In this document: positions 14,742 through 26,782 of the stretch, one piece after another | How the letters are laid out: each line of letters starts with the position of its first letter | Numbering within the stretch: the stretch's first letter is position 1 | Source: Trametes villosa | Taxonomy: Eukaryota; Basidiomycota; Agaricomycetes; Polyporales; Polyporaceae | Assembly: GCA_002964805.2 (NCBI GenBank) | Contig: PUDQ02000010.1 | Span: forward strand, 1,674,001 to 1,738,000 | Reading direction: 5' to 3' | Length of the DNA stretch: 64,000 nt | Notes under the pieces: model-generated | What the model saw: the letters and a program-made list of their open reading frames with translations, nothing else | Told to the model about the DNA's origin: nothing | The model's database searches: none | Program-made: the position numbers and the translations under genes

Positions 14742-16874
14742 ATGTCCGCGTCCGTGCAGGTCCCTAACCTGGGCATCCACATGAGCTCGGCCAACCCCGC
14801 GGTGCCCTTCATTGGCGGCCTCTTGATTGAGGTCTTTGTCGCCTGCATGTGCGTGCCAGATATATTTCCGGCCCCCGGGTGCTCTTCGGGGCGCAGGATT
14901 GACCGTTCACAGGCTGTTTGGGATCACGACTCTCCAGTCGTTCATCTACTTCCAGAAATACCCAAATGATTCGTGGTCGCTGAAGCTCCTCGTACGTCCG
15001 CCTCGCAAAGTACCCGGCTCTTTTCTGCTCACAAACCGTCCCCATTCAGGTTGGTACCGTATGGTACGCATCCCGATACCACTCATCCAAAGCCCTTCCC
15101 TAACTTCCCGACCGTGCAGGGCGCTCGAGACGGTGCACACCATCTTCTGCATGCAGTTCCTCTACGCCTACCTCGTCGAGGGCTTCGGCGACTTCACCTA
15201 CTTCCTCCACATCAACTGGTGCGTCCCCCGTTCCCCCGCCTCCCGCCTGCCGCGGCCCTCGGCTCCGCAGTGCATGGACGCTGACCTCATCCCTCCGTGG
15301 CGGTGCAGGGGCATTGGCGTGAGTTTTATCCGGGCTATTAAGCGAAATGAAGTTGGAACGGGCGCTGATGGGTGTTTGTCGCTCTTCCGATGGGATGGGG
15401 TGTAGATTACGGTGATTTCTAGTGTGAGTGCGCTTCTCGGATGTGTTGTGGAGAAGTCGGATGTTGACGGGGATTACGGAAACAGGCATGCATCGCGCTT
15501 TGCGTACAAGGGTGAGTGTAGTTGTGCTGGAGGATTTATTGGACTGGAGCGGGAAGGGCTTATGGTGCGGTCAGGTACTATGTGTGGCGGGTATGGTGCG
15601 TCAGCAGCAAGTCGGTCGCTTGGACGGTAGCCATCGTGAGCACGCATCCGCTTCCTTCTCTACACGGCAAGTTAACGGGAGTGACGCACAGGCTATCCCT
15701 GCAATTGCACGCGTCGGTACGTGTTCTTCGGCTGTAGGGTGTAGTAATCAGCACGCTGACACTATGTGGGACGGTCACCTCACAGTGTTCGGTGTCGGTA
15801 CGTCGTGCTGCATCTACCTTACCCGCTCACAAGCTTATTTTCACGCTCAGGCTCGACGATTCTGAGTTACAAATATGATGACTGGATCACGTTCCGCGAC
15901 ACGAAGTCGTCCCTGGTACGTTATTCCTCCGCTGGTTCATCGCGACTGTACATACTGACGGAGGCGCCGCACGTTGCTTAGATTACCATCAGCGGTGGCC
16001 TGGGATCCGCTGCGCTCGTCGACATCCTCGTCGCGGTCACGCTCTCGTACTACCTCGGCAAGGGCCGGAGCTCATGGCACAAGTGCATTCGCCCTCTTCT
16101 GGCGGAAAGTACCGGACTGGAGCTGACGGTATCTTCGGCGCACAGGGAGTCGAATAGCAAGATCAACATGATCCTGCTGTACGCCGTGAACACGGGTGCC
16201 CTTACTGGGTGCGTACTATGATCTCACACGAGAGAACATGGAGGGAATTTGATACTGACCCCCCTACGATGTCTCGGTAGGACGGCCTCCCTGCTCTGTG
16301 TCATCCTGGTATGTCCCGCTAGGTTGGATACGCCCGACTGTGTCGAGACTAATTCCACCGTCCGCGCAGTTCGCCACCCAGAAGCAGTCCCTCACCTTCC
16401 TCGGGCTCGTCGAAATCCAGGCGAAACGTGCGTCCCTCTTTCTTTGCTTCCCGCCCACTGCTCTGCAGCAACTGACGCACGGACACGCTTCTAGTCTACG
16501 CGAACTCGTTCCTCGGCTCGCTCAACGCACGCGCACACATCCGCAACAAGAACAACCCCGGCGCGCAGTACCCCTCGTTCGAGTTCTCGTCGGGCAACGG
16601 CTACCGCGCCGGGACGGGCGCGCCGCAGGTCTCCGTCACTGTCCCCGTCGTGCGTGCCCCTATATTTTTTTGCCTTCGAGTTGGGAGCTGATGTGGGGGA
16701 TGGTGCAGCCGAAGGTGGAGGTGTATCAGCAGACGATCGTGCACGATGATCGTGGGCTTCGGAACGATGTGAGTGTTCCTCGTATGGGTTGGTTCAGGGG
16801 GCCGGACGGCTGATGCGCTTCGTGTGCAGAGCGAGTTCGACATGAAAACGCTGAAGGGCGGCGAGCTCGTCTAA
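14742..16874 (+). CDS. DUF6534 multi-pass membrane protein
   Basis: Eighteen exons (14742-14848, 14913-14991, 15050-15063, 15120-15218, 15309-15318, 15406-15423, 15486-15511, 15575-15635, 15692-15716, 15786-15797, 15851-15915, 15982-16082, 16146-16208, 16281-16308, 16370-16427, 16495-16649, 16709-16768, 16830-16874) give 341 residues in phase. It shows about seven hydrophobic segments, among them FIGGLLIEVFVACMLFGI, TVWALETVHTIFCMQF, GGLGSAALVDILVAVTL and KINMILLYAVNTGALTG. These match the basidiomycete family that ends in a conserved DUF6534 domain followed by a cytosolic tail with LYANSFLGSLNAR. Function of the family is unknown; a receptor-like or transport role is often guessed. Micro-exons of 10, 12, 14 and 18 bp are the least certain parts. 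Confidence 0.8.
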
Positions 16875-17417
16875 GCGTGTCGCAGCGCCCCCGAGCCCCC
16901 GCTGTGCGGCCGGCTCGGCCCCGTTCCCACCCGACGCCATCGTCACCCATGCGACCAAGCATGCCCGCTAGAAGGCACCTCGACTTGAGGGGCTTCTTCG
17001 TACATAGAAGATCCGAGCGCGGTAGCAGCGTCTCATCTGCTTTCGATTCTGCGGAAGCAGCCTCGTCGCTCGTTTAGAATGTCCACATTCACTCGTCTAC
17101 TGTAGTAGCATACATACATGCATATATCCGCACATTTGCACATGGAAGACTCGTTTGTTGTTGTAGAGCTTTGGATGGAGGCCGCTGACATACCCCTGTC
17201 GACAGAGACACAGAGGAGGGTGTACAGGCTATAGCGCACTCGGCCGCGGCAGCTGCTACGTCTACAAGAAACAAAACGAAGATCCATCCGCTACCCAAGA
17301 GCGTCGCGCCGGTACCATTACAAGGATTACTATGTACGAGGGGAGAGGTATGTGTTCAACAGGAGACCGGGGCCAGTCCGATAGCGTGCGGCACTGTCTG
17401 AGACCAAGGGGCGCGAA
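16875..17417. other. Intergenic between convergent genes
   Basis: 540 bp holding the 3' flanks of the DUF6534 gene and the PHD gene. No gene or repeat is supported. Confidence 0.45.
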
Positions 17418-20400
17418 CTATGACGGGAAGTTGAAGGAGCTACCGTTCGGGAGGGAGGACCCGACGTGCTGCTCTGCGCGCGGCGCGGGGAACGCGAGGG
17501 GGTCGGGGTTGAGTTGACCCTGCGGGTAGGAGGCGCGGCTGGAGTGACCGGAGTGGCTGGGTTGCAGCGAGGGGTGGATCTGCGGCTGTCCGTGCCCGTA
17601 CGACTGTTGCGGCCAGGTTCCTGTGTTTGGGTAGCGGCCGCCGGCGTCGTGCATGAATGCGAGCGACTCCGCAGCCGTCTGCACAGCGCTCCCCGAGGCG
17701 GCGTGATAGCCGTTTGTCGAGGACGATGCGGGCCATCGAGCGGCTGACATGGTACCAGGAATATCGTGAGGGGTATTGTATGACGGAACGGAGGATGAGG
17801 ATGAGGACGAGTTCTAGACGAATCATGTCAGAGATTTCCGTCTGAACAATCCTAACGGAGACCTACCTGATAACCAACGGGGATACGGTTGCTCGCATAC
17901 ACTCCGCCGTGGTGAGCAAACTGGGGGACAAATTGGACAGACTGCATGCGGCCGGCCAGAGGGTCAGTAGGCGAAGGGTAGCTGGCCCCGTTCGTCCACG
18001 TAGAGTGTTGCGAGAGACTGGGATGGGCACTCCGCGAAGGGATGCCGCGTTGGTCCGACTGGTAGTGCGAGGAGAGCCCATGGTTAGGATACGACGAACG
18101 GGAGTAGGAGGCAGCTCCCACATGGTTCGCGCTGTAATGCTGCTGGGAATACCCCGACCCGTTCTCCACTGGGGAGCGGTGCGCGTACCGCGGGTCTGCG
18201 GCTTGCGCGTACGGGTCGATCCCGGTAGGCTTGTGGGCGGGCACGCCTCGGCCGGATTGGGGCCAGCCGTAGGGAGCGTGCGATTGTGACGGGTAGCCCT
18301 GGGTTTGGTGGTTGCCGTATGCGCCGCCGTTCATGGCCCGTTGACGACAACGAGTGCAGAAGAACTGCTGGTCTTCCCAGTTCCGGCGCGGCCGTCCAGA
18401 TCGCTGGTCGTTGAGGTCGTGGCAGGTGATATGCTGCCACCGATTGCAGGAGCCACAGGAGACCATAGCCATACCGTCATCCTGCGCATCTGTGAGCGAA
18501 AGTTGAATATAGTATAGCGCGGAAACGTACCACGTTGACACCCTGCTTGTGGCAGACCTCGCAGTCGAGGATCCAGTCTGGCGAGCGTACGCCGTTCGGC
18601 GTCACGACGCGGCTTGGTTGCACGGAAGAGGAAGCATGAGTACCGTTGACCGTCGGCGTTGCCGTAGATCTTGTCAGGGAGATAGCATCATCCCGACTCT
18701 CAGTCCTGCTTGGGTTGAGCAGGAGGTATCAGGGAGGCCACGACAGGAGACGTACCGTTCAGCACGCTCAGCCTTCGCCTTCGCCCGCGCTTCACGGTCA
18801 TCGCGCTCCTTACGTCGCTGATCCCGTGCGCGCTCCCGCTTGGCACGTTCGGCCTCTTCCTTCTTGAGCCGGGCCTCTTGTCGCTTCGCGCGAGCGGTCT
18901 TCTCTTCTTCCTCCGCCCGCTTCTTCGCGGCAAGCCGCTGCTCTTCCTTCTCGGTCTCTTTGATGGCGATCCGGGACGAGCGTTTGCGGTGGACGACTGC
19001 TTCTTCCAGGCGCCGCCTCTTCTCTTGTTCCTATGTACCGAGTAATGGTCAGACGTCATGGCTTGTACGACAACACAGTGATGGACCTTACCCTGAGCTC
19101 TGCCGTCACGAAGGGCACGATATTCTGGGTGAGAACCTTGTAGAGAGCCTTCTCAAGGTAATGCGTCGCGTTCGCGAACCGGTCGGCTACTTGCTCCCAC
19201 TCCGGCAGCGTCACCGCGATCTGTAGAACGGCGTCATCCGGCTTGTCAGTACACGATCGTCATCCGCCGCAAATCAGGCACGTACCGCTTCCCACTCGAC
19301 AAAATCTGCCGGCAGCGGCGGGGCGGGAGGCTCGTCCTCGTGCACCTCTTCCTCGGGCTCCGGCTGCGCCTCTTCTTCCTTTGGCGCAGGCTTCTCGGCG
19401 CGTGGCTTCGCTTTCCGGGTTTGCCTGGCGGACTTCCGGCCGCCAACGCTCCTGCGGCCTCGGGTACTGCGGGTCCGAGTATTGCGCTGCTTCGCGGGAG
19501 GCTGCTCAGGGTCGTCGGGACCGGACATGGGCGTGTCGTCATGCTCGTCGGAGAGGTCCGTCAGGTCGCTTACGGCGTCGCTCTCGAGACCTGTTCGATG
19601 CAACGCCTGTTCTTCGACATCGTCATTTGCGCCGGCGGCGGCTGCGGCGCCCTCATCGCCGCTGGCACTAGCAGGAGCAGCTTCATTCGCATCGTCCATG
19701 TCCGCGTCGCCAGCGACGTCGGCATCTGCCTCGCCATCGCCGTCTTCTTGCTCCTGGTCCTGGTCCTCTTCTTCTGACGGCTCTATGGCTTTCGCCTTCC
19801 CCTTCGCGCGGGTGCGTGCGCTAGTCCGTCGCGAGGGCGAGTCGTTCTCTTGCAACCACTCGTCAGGCACCTGCTGCCACTCCTCGTCTTCCTCATCGTC
19901 GTCCTCCGGTGCACCACGCGTCGAGCGTCGTAACCGCGAGCTGACGCGCGTACCGACCGCACGCTTCGCGGGGCTCAGGGGGTTCCTGCGCGACGCGCGC
20001 GGGCTGGCGGCGGTCTTGGCCTTCGCGGAGGCGAGCCGGGCGGTTTGCCGCTGGAACTCGGCGAGCTCCTTCGCCTGCAAGTCGAGCTTCTTGTTCGCCT
20101 TCACTTTCGCGGCGCGGGTGCTCTTGCCGGGGGAGCTGAGCTCGTCTGCGGCTGGGGACGACGCGCGCGTGTTGCGACGCGAGGCGCGGGTAGCACGGCC
20201 GTTGGCCTGGGATTTGGAGGACTTCTGGGGCTGGGACTGGGTGCGTTTGCGCTTGGGGCGGGTGGCAGGCTCGTCCTCGTCGTCCTCAGAGGACTCATCG
20301 GCTTTGCTCGTGGAGGCTTTCGTATCAGCCTTCTTGGGCGTTGCAACAGGTCGTTTCCGCTTGAGGTTGCGGTTCCGGGGAGGCTTAGGCGGGACACGCT

Positions 20401-21524
20401 GGATCCAGAGCCTGTCCGCTGAAGCATGCAAGAATATGGGTTGGTGTCGGCTATAGTGAGAGTGCGAGAGTACATACGTCCAATGAGCCAGTACGCGTTT
20501 GTCTTCGCGTCGTAGCCAATGGGCTCTATTCGCTATGCATACAATGCAGTTAAGAGGACAGCAGATCGACTGCGAGTATCAGGGAGCACTTACCCAGTTG
20601 GCGAACTCGTCATCGTCCTTCATCAGCTGGCGCACCTTGTACGGATTGTGGAACTGCCAGTCCGTCAAGAGATGAAGGGAATCGAGCTTCTCGAGCATGG
20701 GGAGGTCGAGCCAGTCCTTGCTCTCTTCCTCCTCTTCCAGCTTAGGCGGTGCTTCGGAGTCGGTTTTGGCAGGTACCTTGCTCTCCTCCTCTTGCTCCGC
20801 TTTGGGTTCCGTAGAAGACTCGCCTTTAGGCTCTGGTTGAGAGCTTTCAGCAGCTTCTGCGTCGGTATTTGCTGCCGCGGGGGAGCTCTCCGCCTCTTGT
20901 TCTGGCTTGGGTTCGGTAGGGGCGTCGTCCTTGGTGTCTTCCTCTTCATCCTCGGATGGGGCGACAGAGGACTCGCGAGAGGGCACTTTAGGTTCCGGGC
21001 CTATGGGGTTGAGCTCAGGAGCGCGACGGAGGTACTGTCTACGCAGGGCAGTCTGCCAGTTGTCAATGCTGGAGGGAGAGATGAGTAAGCGCTGGGTTCG
21101 ATATGGGGTTGCTCACTTGATCTTTCGGTCCTGGGAAAGGGTATAGAGGAGTCTATGCATGATGCGGGGCAGATAGAGGTTCGTGCCGCGTGCGAGGTCG
21201 TCCTCGACGTCCTGTGTGGCGAGGAGCGCGTCAGAGGGTGGGAGAAGGGACGGGATGAGCAAAGGGACAGGAACGACGCGTGAAACACGCTCGAGGGGAC
21301 CGCGAAGGGACACTGACCGCTAGGAAGACATCGGGCATGGCGAGGAGGGGGGCGAAGGTGTAGAAGAACTGGGAGAAGTTGGCCCACTTCCAGTGCTGGC
21401 GGAGGGCGTGGAGGTTGGCGGCCCATTGGGGGTCTGATTCGGCGAGGACGGCGACATCGCGCGGCGGGGGCGGGAGGGGCGCGGGGGGCGCGGGGGTGGC
21501 GGGGGTGGTGGTGCGAGGAGGCAT
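17418..21524 (-). CDS. DDT/WHIM-like and PHD-finger chromatin protein (RSF1-type)
   Basis: Ten exons (21524-21318, 21211-21117, 21068-20594, 20532-20478, 20418-19286, 19220-19092, 19030-18756, 18705-18531, 18481-17867, 17813-17418) give 1,184 residues, every junction in phase. Order: Pro-rich N-terminus, a DDT-like helical block (HWKWANFSQFFYTFAP...), acidic repeats, a WHIM-like block ending EPIGYDAKTNAYWLIG then DRLWIQR, a long AT-hook/Lys-Arg and acidic linker, a strongly charged coiled coil (EEEEKTARAKRQEARLKK), then a PHD finger with CEVC, CGSC, WQHITCHDL and FCTRC, and a Gln/Ser/Tyr-rich tail. This architecture fits an ISWI-type remodeller accessory subunit (RSF1/CECR2 class) reading histone tails through the PHD finger. 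Which remodeller it joins is inference. Confidence 0.88.
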
Positions 21525-21828
21525 CGGAGGCGCAGGCGTCCGACCTTTTTAGAGCTCGCCGGAGATCAAGCACGGCGGCGCCGATCGCGAGGGCAGGCGA
21601 GGGCGGCCCCGGGTCTTAGTGGCGGCAAGAGAGGCGAGAGCGAGCGCGAGAGGCGGGTGCAGCGAGGACGCGGGGCGGGGTACGGGGAGGAGGAGGGCGG
21701 CGCTGTGTGGGGTCGGACCCTCGTCGTCGCACACAACGCCCTCTTGTTTGGCCACGCCAAACATCCCAATTCGGCCATTTCCATGCATTACACACTCGAT
21801 AACCCCTTGTCGCACAAAATAACAAATG

Positions 21829-22647
21829 CTACGAATTCCCCTCGCCCTCCTTCCGCCCTTTCTTCTTCAGCCGCGCACGGGCGGACTTGCTCAGCTTCCG
21901 CACCGCGGGCGACTGATATCTGCTCCAAGCGTCAGGCGGCCGTCTTCGCGAAATACAGGAATAGACTAACGTCGCGCCCTTTCCGATAAGCTGCGGGATC
22001 TCCTTTCGGGAAAGCGTCACTCGCATGAACGCAATCTTCTTCTGCTTCACGCTGCAACGGAAAGCGTCAGTACGGATTGACGATGAGGACAAGGAGGGCA
22101 TGTACTGGTTTCGACCCTGTAGAGCTAGAGCTAGAGCTTCTATCCGCTCTTGTTCCTCGTTTTCTGCGCGCTCCATATACCCTGCCTCTTCCAGGTCGCC
22201 GATTTCATTATACTGGTGTAGCCCGGACAGGCTTCCGGCCTCTGCTAGGGTGATGTCCAGCGTCTTCAAGTATTCGCGTTTGATGATTTCCACTACCGAC
22301 ACAAGCCGAGGTATGGTCGATAGAGATGGGTGCAAGCCCTCCCGCTTTCCCTTCTTCTCACTGCCTGCTGGGAGGGAATCTGTGGCAGCGTCGGGGGCAG
22401 GAGCAGCTTCCGCAAGCGTCGGCACCTTTTCTTTAGATGCGGGAAGAGTATGCAGCACTAGTGGCCTATCCTCATATTTCTAAATTTTATGCGCGCAAAT
22501 GTGAGATGTTATGTATGACGTCCAGGTACAGAGCTTGCTGCAAACCTGGAGGTGATCGAGTGCGAACGACACCCAGCTCCCGATTTTGCCATGGTTTGTG
22601 ATTCTGATTTCGTGCGGGACAGAAGGCCCAGCTTCGGCGTTTGACAT
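21829..22647 (-). CDS. Alba-fold RNase P/MRP subunit, Rpp25/Pop6-like
   Basis: Exons 22647-22546, 22479-22106, 22051-21971 and 21919-21829 give 215 residues. The N-terminus EIRITNHGKIGSWVSFALDHLQ is the Alba strand-helix that binds RNA, followed after an insert of ~45 residues by RLVSVVEIIKREYLK and a further strand region VKQKKIAFMRVTLS. The C-terminus is highly basic (KLSKSARARLKKKGRK). Rpp25/Pop6-type proteins pair with Rpp20/Pop7 on the P3 helix of RNase P and MRP RNAs in the nucleolus. The acidic, Ala-rich insert between the strands is longer than usual. Family is well supported; whether it serves RNase P, MRP or another Alba role cannot be decided here. Confidence 0.78.
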
Positions 22648-22930
22648 CGTGAAACACGGCGACGCCCTTGTTAAGCGATCCCAACCTTGCAAGAGAAAAG
22701 AGGATGATGAGAGTGAGCGGAAAAGACAAGACGCGTGCAGTGCTCGGCGCGTCGGCGCGTTCGACGCGTCTGTGGCTGAGGCATCCCTGCCACCGCCAAG
22801 CTATTCATATTTTTGGCACACCGTATTCGCAGCTGTGGACAATCGGACCGTGCTGGATCCGTATGGATACACTCGAGCGAGGCTCTGACTATGGTACATC
22901 CGATGAAGATACTACTAATACTGTGACAAG

Positions 22931-23930
22931 CTACCGAATGCACTCGTACATCTTGAATCGCGGGGCTTCGAAGGGAAATGGCTCTTCGTACGCCTTCAGC
23001 TTCCGCCTGCAGATAGGGTGTACCCCGTGAGTAAAGGACGGAGGCAGAGGCCTTTCGGAGGAACGCACTCGAGGGGGCCAAGGACTTTCACTCCGCGGAC
23101 GTGCGTATCCTTGCCGTTCATGTGGTTGTTCATGATCAGGATCTGGATCACGTAGACATCGATGTGCTTGCTGAAAACATACGTGTGGTTCGGTGGGATG
23201 TTAGATAGGAGAAGCAACAGCGGTCACTCACAAGCCTTCACCCTCCTCGCTGGGCTCCATGCAGATGTCAAACGTGACCCAGCCGTCGGGCTTGTCCAGT
23301 GAGACTATCCGCAGGTCCTGAATGTCCACTGGCCCTGTACCCGCTCGTATACAGATGTTCGCGGGCGTATACGAATCGTCCAAGGGATAGCTCAAGTGAA
23401 CAGCGAGTTTCTGGAGGTCCTTCCCGCGTAAGCAGACGACAAACGCTCGAGGATGAACCGCGTACCTGCACAGACACCTTCCGCGGGAACTCGATGGTAA
23501 CAAAGTGTGGCTGAGGCCCGTCCGAGCTAGAGCTGCTGCGTGAGCATGAGCGACGGGAGACGCGTGCAGGCCAGGCGCAGGCGGGACGCGACGTACTGCC
23601 AGAACGTCTCCGGGTCGTCGTCCGTCAGGCACTCTGGCCCGAAGCCGAACTTGAAGGACGAGACGGACCACTTCGCGAGGTGGCCGATGTCGGGGTAGTC
23701 GATTTTGGGCGGGGTCTTGCCTGCGAGGGGACGTAGGAAGCGGAAGGTGCGAGGTGTGGGGTTAGGGGAGGGCGGGTGGCTAAGCTCGACGAGGGGTACG
23801 TACCGGGATAGGTGACGGGCGCGCCCTCTGAACCGGGCGGGAGGGCTCCTATGGCAGGGGGTTGTGCGAGTCGCCGACGTGCAGCGACTGCTACTGTGGG
23901 CATGGGCGCGACGGCACTTGCGCTCGCCAT
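22931..23930 (-). CDS. APC10: Anaphase-promoting complex subunit 10 (Doc1)
   Basis: Exons 23930-23804, 23720-23597, 23526-23466, 23410-23232, 23170-23069 and 23006-22931 give 222 residues. The DOC-homology domain is complete: AKWSVSSFKFGFGPECL, DDDPETFW, SDGPQPHFVTIEFPRK, LAVHLSYPLDDSYTPANI, IRAGTG, the segment HIDVYVIQILIMNNHMNG, GKDTHVRGVKVLGP, and a terminal RFKMYECIR. APC10 is the processivity co-receptor of the APC/C: with Cdc20/Cdh1 it forms the D-box binding site for substrates in mitosis. The residue after FW is His in the model where most orthologues have Gln, which depends on the chosen acceptor CTCTAG. It is divergent with UBA4, 372 bp apart. Confidence 0.95.
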
Positions 23931-24302
23931 GGTTCGCGGTGTCTGGTGGGACGCGTCGCGGGGGTTGGGGAGTTCGGCCAAGGATAGCCCGAGACTGACG
24001 ATGGAGACTGGGCAAGCTCAGGACACGATATGCGGGCGCAGTGTTGAGTCAATGTCGACTGGTGGTGAGAGCAATGGAGGACGGGATGTGGTCAATGTCG
24101 AGGAAGCGGAGAAGAAGAGCGCGCGCGTGGCTGAGGGTGATCGCGTAGATCTCATTTCCAGATCTCTCTCATCCCGCCATTCACCGTACTCTCGCATTCG
24201 AGCTTTTCTCCTTCCTGCTATCATGAACATCTACTTGTAATCCTGTACTACCTGAAAGTTGCTGTATCTTGGTCATCAGCTGTATCAATACCTCGCCCTG
24301 AA

Positions 24303-25883
24303 ATGGCCTTCGTCGAACCTCAGCCACAGCTCCCCCTCGGAGACTATCGTCGGTATGGCCGACAGATGATCCTGGACAAGTTCGGCCTCGAAGGTCTGCC
24401 AGTACTCCTGTTTAGCAGGAAGGACGCGTCACGAATCGAGCACAGGGCAACTGAAGCTGCAAAAAGCCTCGGTTGCAGTCGTCGGCGCGGGCGGACTTGG
24501 ATGCCCCGCGCTTCAGTACTTGGCCGGCGCAGGTATCGGTGAGTTCTCAATTCTACCATAACATATGCGTAACATTGGTCGATGGAGACGGACATAGGTA
24601 CTATTGGTATCATTGACCATGACACCATCGAGATATCCAATCTCCATCGTCAGGTCCTCCATACCGAGGGACGGGTGGGCATGTTCAAGGCCCTCTCCGC
24701 TGCCCAAGCCATCAAGGAGTACGTCCTTTCTCTTTCGGAACTGCACGCACCCCCTGACTGCGCATCTCACATATTTGCCAGCCTAAACTCCCGGGTCCAG
24801 GTCAACCCGATCACGACCGCGCTCACATCCGCAAACGCGCTCGAGCTCCTCGCGCCATACGACCTCATACTTGACTGCACCGACAACTTCCCCGTGCGCT
24901 ACCTCCTGTCCGACACCGCCATCAGGCTAGGGAAGCCGCTCGTTAGCGGCGCCGCGGTCCAGTGGGAGGGCCAGCTCTGCACGTACAACCTGCCGCTCAA
25001 GGGCGAGCAGGAAGGTGAGCGGGGCCCGTGCTATCGGTGTTTGTTCCCTAGGCCGCCGGCGCCGGAGATCTCGGGCTCGTGTGAGGCGAACGGCGTGCTG
25101 GGCGTCGTGACCGGGACGATTGGGAACTTGCAGGCTTTGGAGGCGATCAAGATCCTCACAGGCTTGCATGGTAAGTCCGACTGTAGAGCGCACCCGAGGA
25201 GAGGCTGACGGGATTTGTATCCAGACGGCAAGCCTTCGCTGCTCATGTTCTCCGCGCTGGGCATTCCACCGTTTCGCAGTGTAAAGTTGCGATCGAGGAA
25301 GCCGACGTGCGCGGGGTGCGGGAATGAGGGCGAGAAGATCGGGACGATTGAGGAGACGGACTACGTCGCGTTCTGTGGGGGAGGCCGGCCAGACTGGCTG
25401 TCGCACGGCCTGGAAGAAGGCGACCCGCAAAGTCGCATACGTGCGAAGGTATGTTTTGCCATCCTTGTCAGCTGTGGGCACGGTGAACTGAACGGCTCAC
25501 AATGAAAAGGAGTTCAAAGAGGTCCTCGATGGGGGCCAGCGAGTCGTCCGTATTCTGGATGTACGCCCGAGTACGGAGTTCGGGGTCTGCCACTTGCCAG
25601 GGTCGATCAGTGAGTCGTCTGTGTCTCTCTCTATGCTGTTGCTGACCGTGTGGGTGCAGATGTGCCCATCAACGAACTTGTCAGCAATCCTGGGGTCTCC
25701 GCGGGTGAGCTTGTGGATGCGCATGGGGAGGCGGACATCTACGTAGTGTGCAGGCTGGGCAATGACTCGCAGTTAGCCGTGGAGGCCTTGAGAAGTGCGG
25801 GTCGGACTGGGGTGGTCAAAGACTTGGTAGGCGGCCTAAGAAAATGGTCATTGGAAGTCGACAGCAGCTTTCCAATATACTAG
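24303..25883 (+). CDS. UBA4: UBA4/MOCS3: E1-like adenylyltransferase-sulfurtransferase
   Basis: Seven exons (24303-24393, 24446-24538, 24598-24718, 24782-25170, 25225-25448, 25510-25609, 25660-25883) give 413 residues. The ThiF/E1 half holds GAGGLGCP (ATP loop), [21 protein letters not shown], a zinc site from CYRC (~185/188) and CAGC, and the E1 active-site Cys in ISGSCEANG (~202). The C-terminal rhodanese domain has [11 protein letters not shown] and the sulfur-carrying Cys ~370 in [10 protein letters not shown]. The enzyme adenylates the C-terminus of Urm1 (and the molybdopterin-synthase small subunit) and then transfers sulfur for tRNA wobble-uridine thiolation. Complete and intact. Confidence 0.96.
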
Positions 25884-26011
25884 GCCGGTGGTTGTCGCGT
25901 TGGGGATAGCTCAAGCGGGACTCGGCGGTGACTGCGGGGAGTGGTCTATTAAGCGCTATACTATGTATGAGCTGGGGCGCGACGACAGCGGAGAGTGTCA
26001 AGTCCGTGGGT

Positions 26012-26542
26012 CTACAACGAGTCTGTTGATGTCTGGTCCAGCCGCTCCTTCCGGAGGCGGCTGATGTAACTCCTGTTAACGATGTCGACTGAGGGAGGGC
26101 ACGGTCAGCCGCGTGAGAGAAGAGAAGAGGAGGCTGACGTACATGCTTCCAGGTAACGCTCCATGCACGTCGAAAGACACCGCTGTTAGGAACGTCGGTG
26201 GGGGTAAGAAGGAAATTGTGAAGAGTCCGCACCTCGTCTGAGCTGGAGAGCGAGGTGCCGGGCTTCGTGATGCACTTCGTGAAGCACTTTTCGTTGACTT
26301 TCTGGATGCGCACACGCGTGGGTACGGGCTAGGGTAGCGTATAGGTTCTGGCTTACGTTCATGATCTCCTGCGCATTTTGTAGCGCGAGCTGGCTCTGGA
26401 TGGAGCTCTTCAGCTGCTCGAGGCGCGCGGCCGTCTCTGCTCAAGGTGACGTTTGTATGTGTTCGCTGCGAACTGAGATTTCAAGCGTACCTGCGGGGTT
26501 ACGCGTGGGCACGCTGGAGCCTCCACCAAACAGAGAAGTCAT
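26012..26542 (-). CDS. TIM13: Mitochondrial import chaperone Tim13
   Basis: Exons 26542-26491, 26436-26357, 26301-26233, 26182-26143 and 26088-26012 give 105 residues. Twin CX3C motifs are CFTKC (50/54) and CLSTC (69/73), set in helices that fit Tim13: QLALQNAQEIMNKVNEKC and MERYLEAFDIVNRSYI. Tim13 pairs with Tim8 in the intermembrane space to guide hydrophobic precursors towards TIM22 and the SAM complex. Small size, twin motifs and the FDIVNRSYI helix make the assignment firm. It is divergent with JJJ1 (240 bp apart) and convergent with UBA4 (128 bp apart). Confidence 0.93.
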
Positions 26543-26782
26543 TTTGGCTGAGAAAACGGAGAACGGTGGACTGTGGTCGAGGAGGGAGAGGGAGAGTGCG
26601 CTGGTGCAAGTGGGGAAGCGCCCAATGCCGTCCCGAGGAGCGGGCGCTTGTCGGCAGTCAGCTTTCTTTCGCCTCGATCATCTCGCGCGACCTCGGCGGC
26701 GGCATCTCTCCCTTCAACTTGCTACATCCTCTGGAGGCACGCGCGAAATCGACTCAAGCACACTCCTGCACACTCCACGAAC

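Noticed and set aside
19482..20456. 324-codon plus-strand Ser/Arg-rich frame
   Set aside because: Shadow of the acidic and basic linker of the DDT/PHD gene, whose exons are in phase on the other strand.
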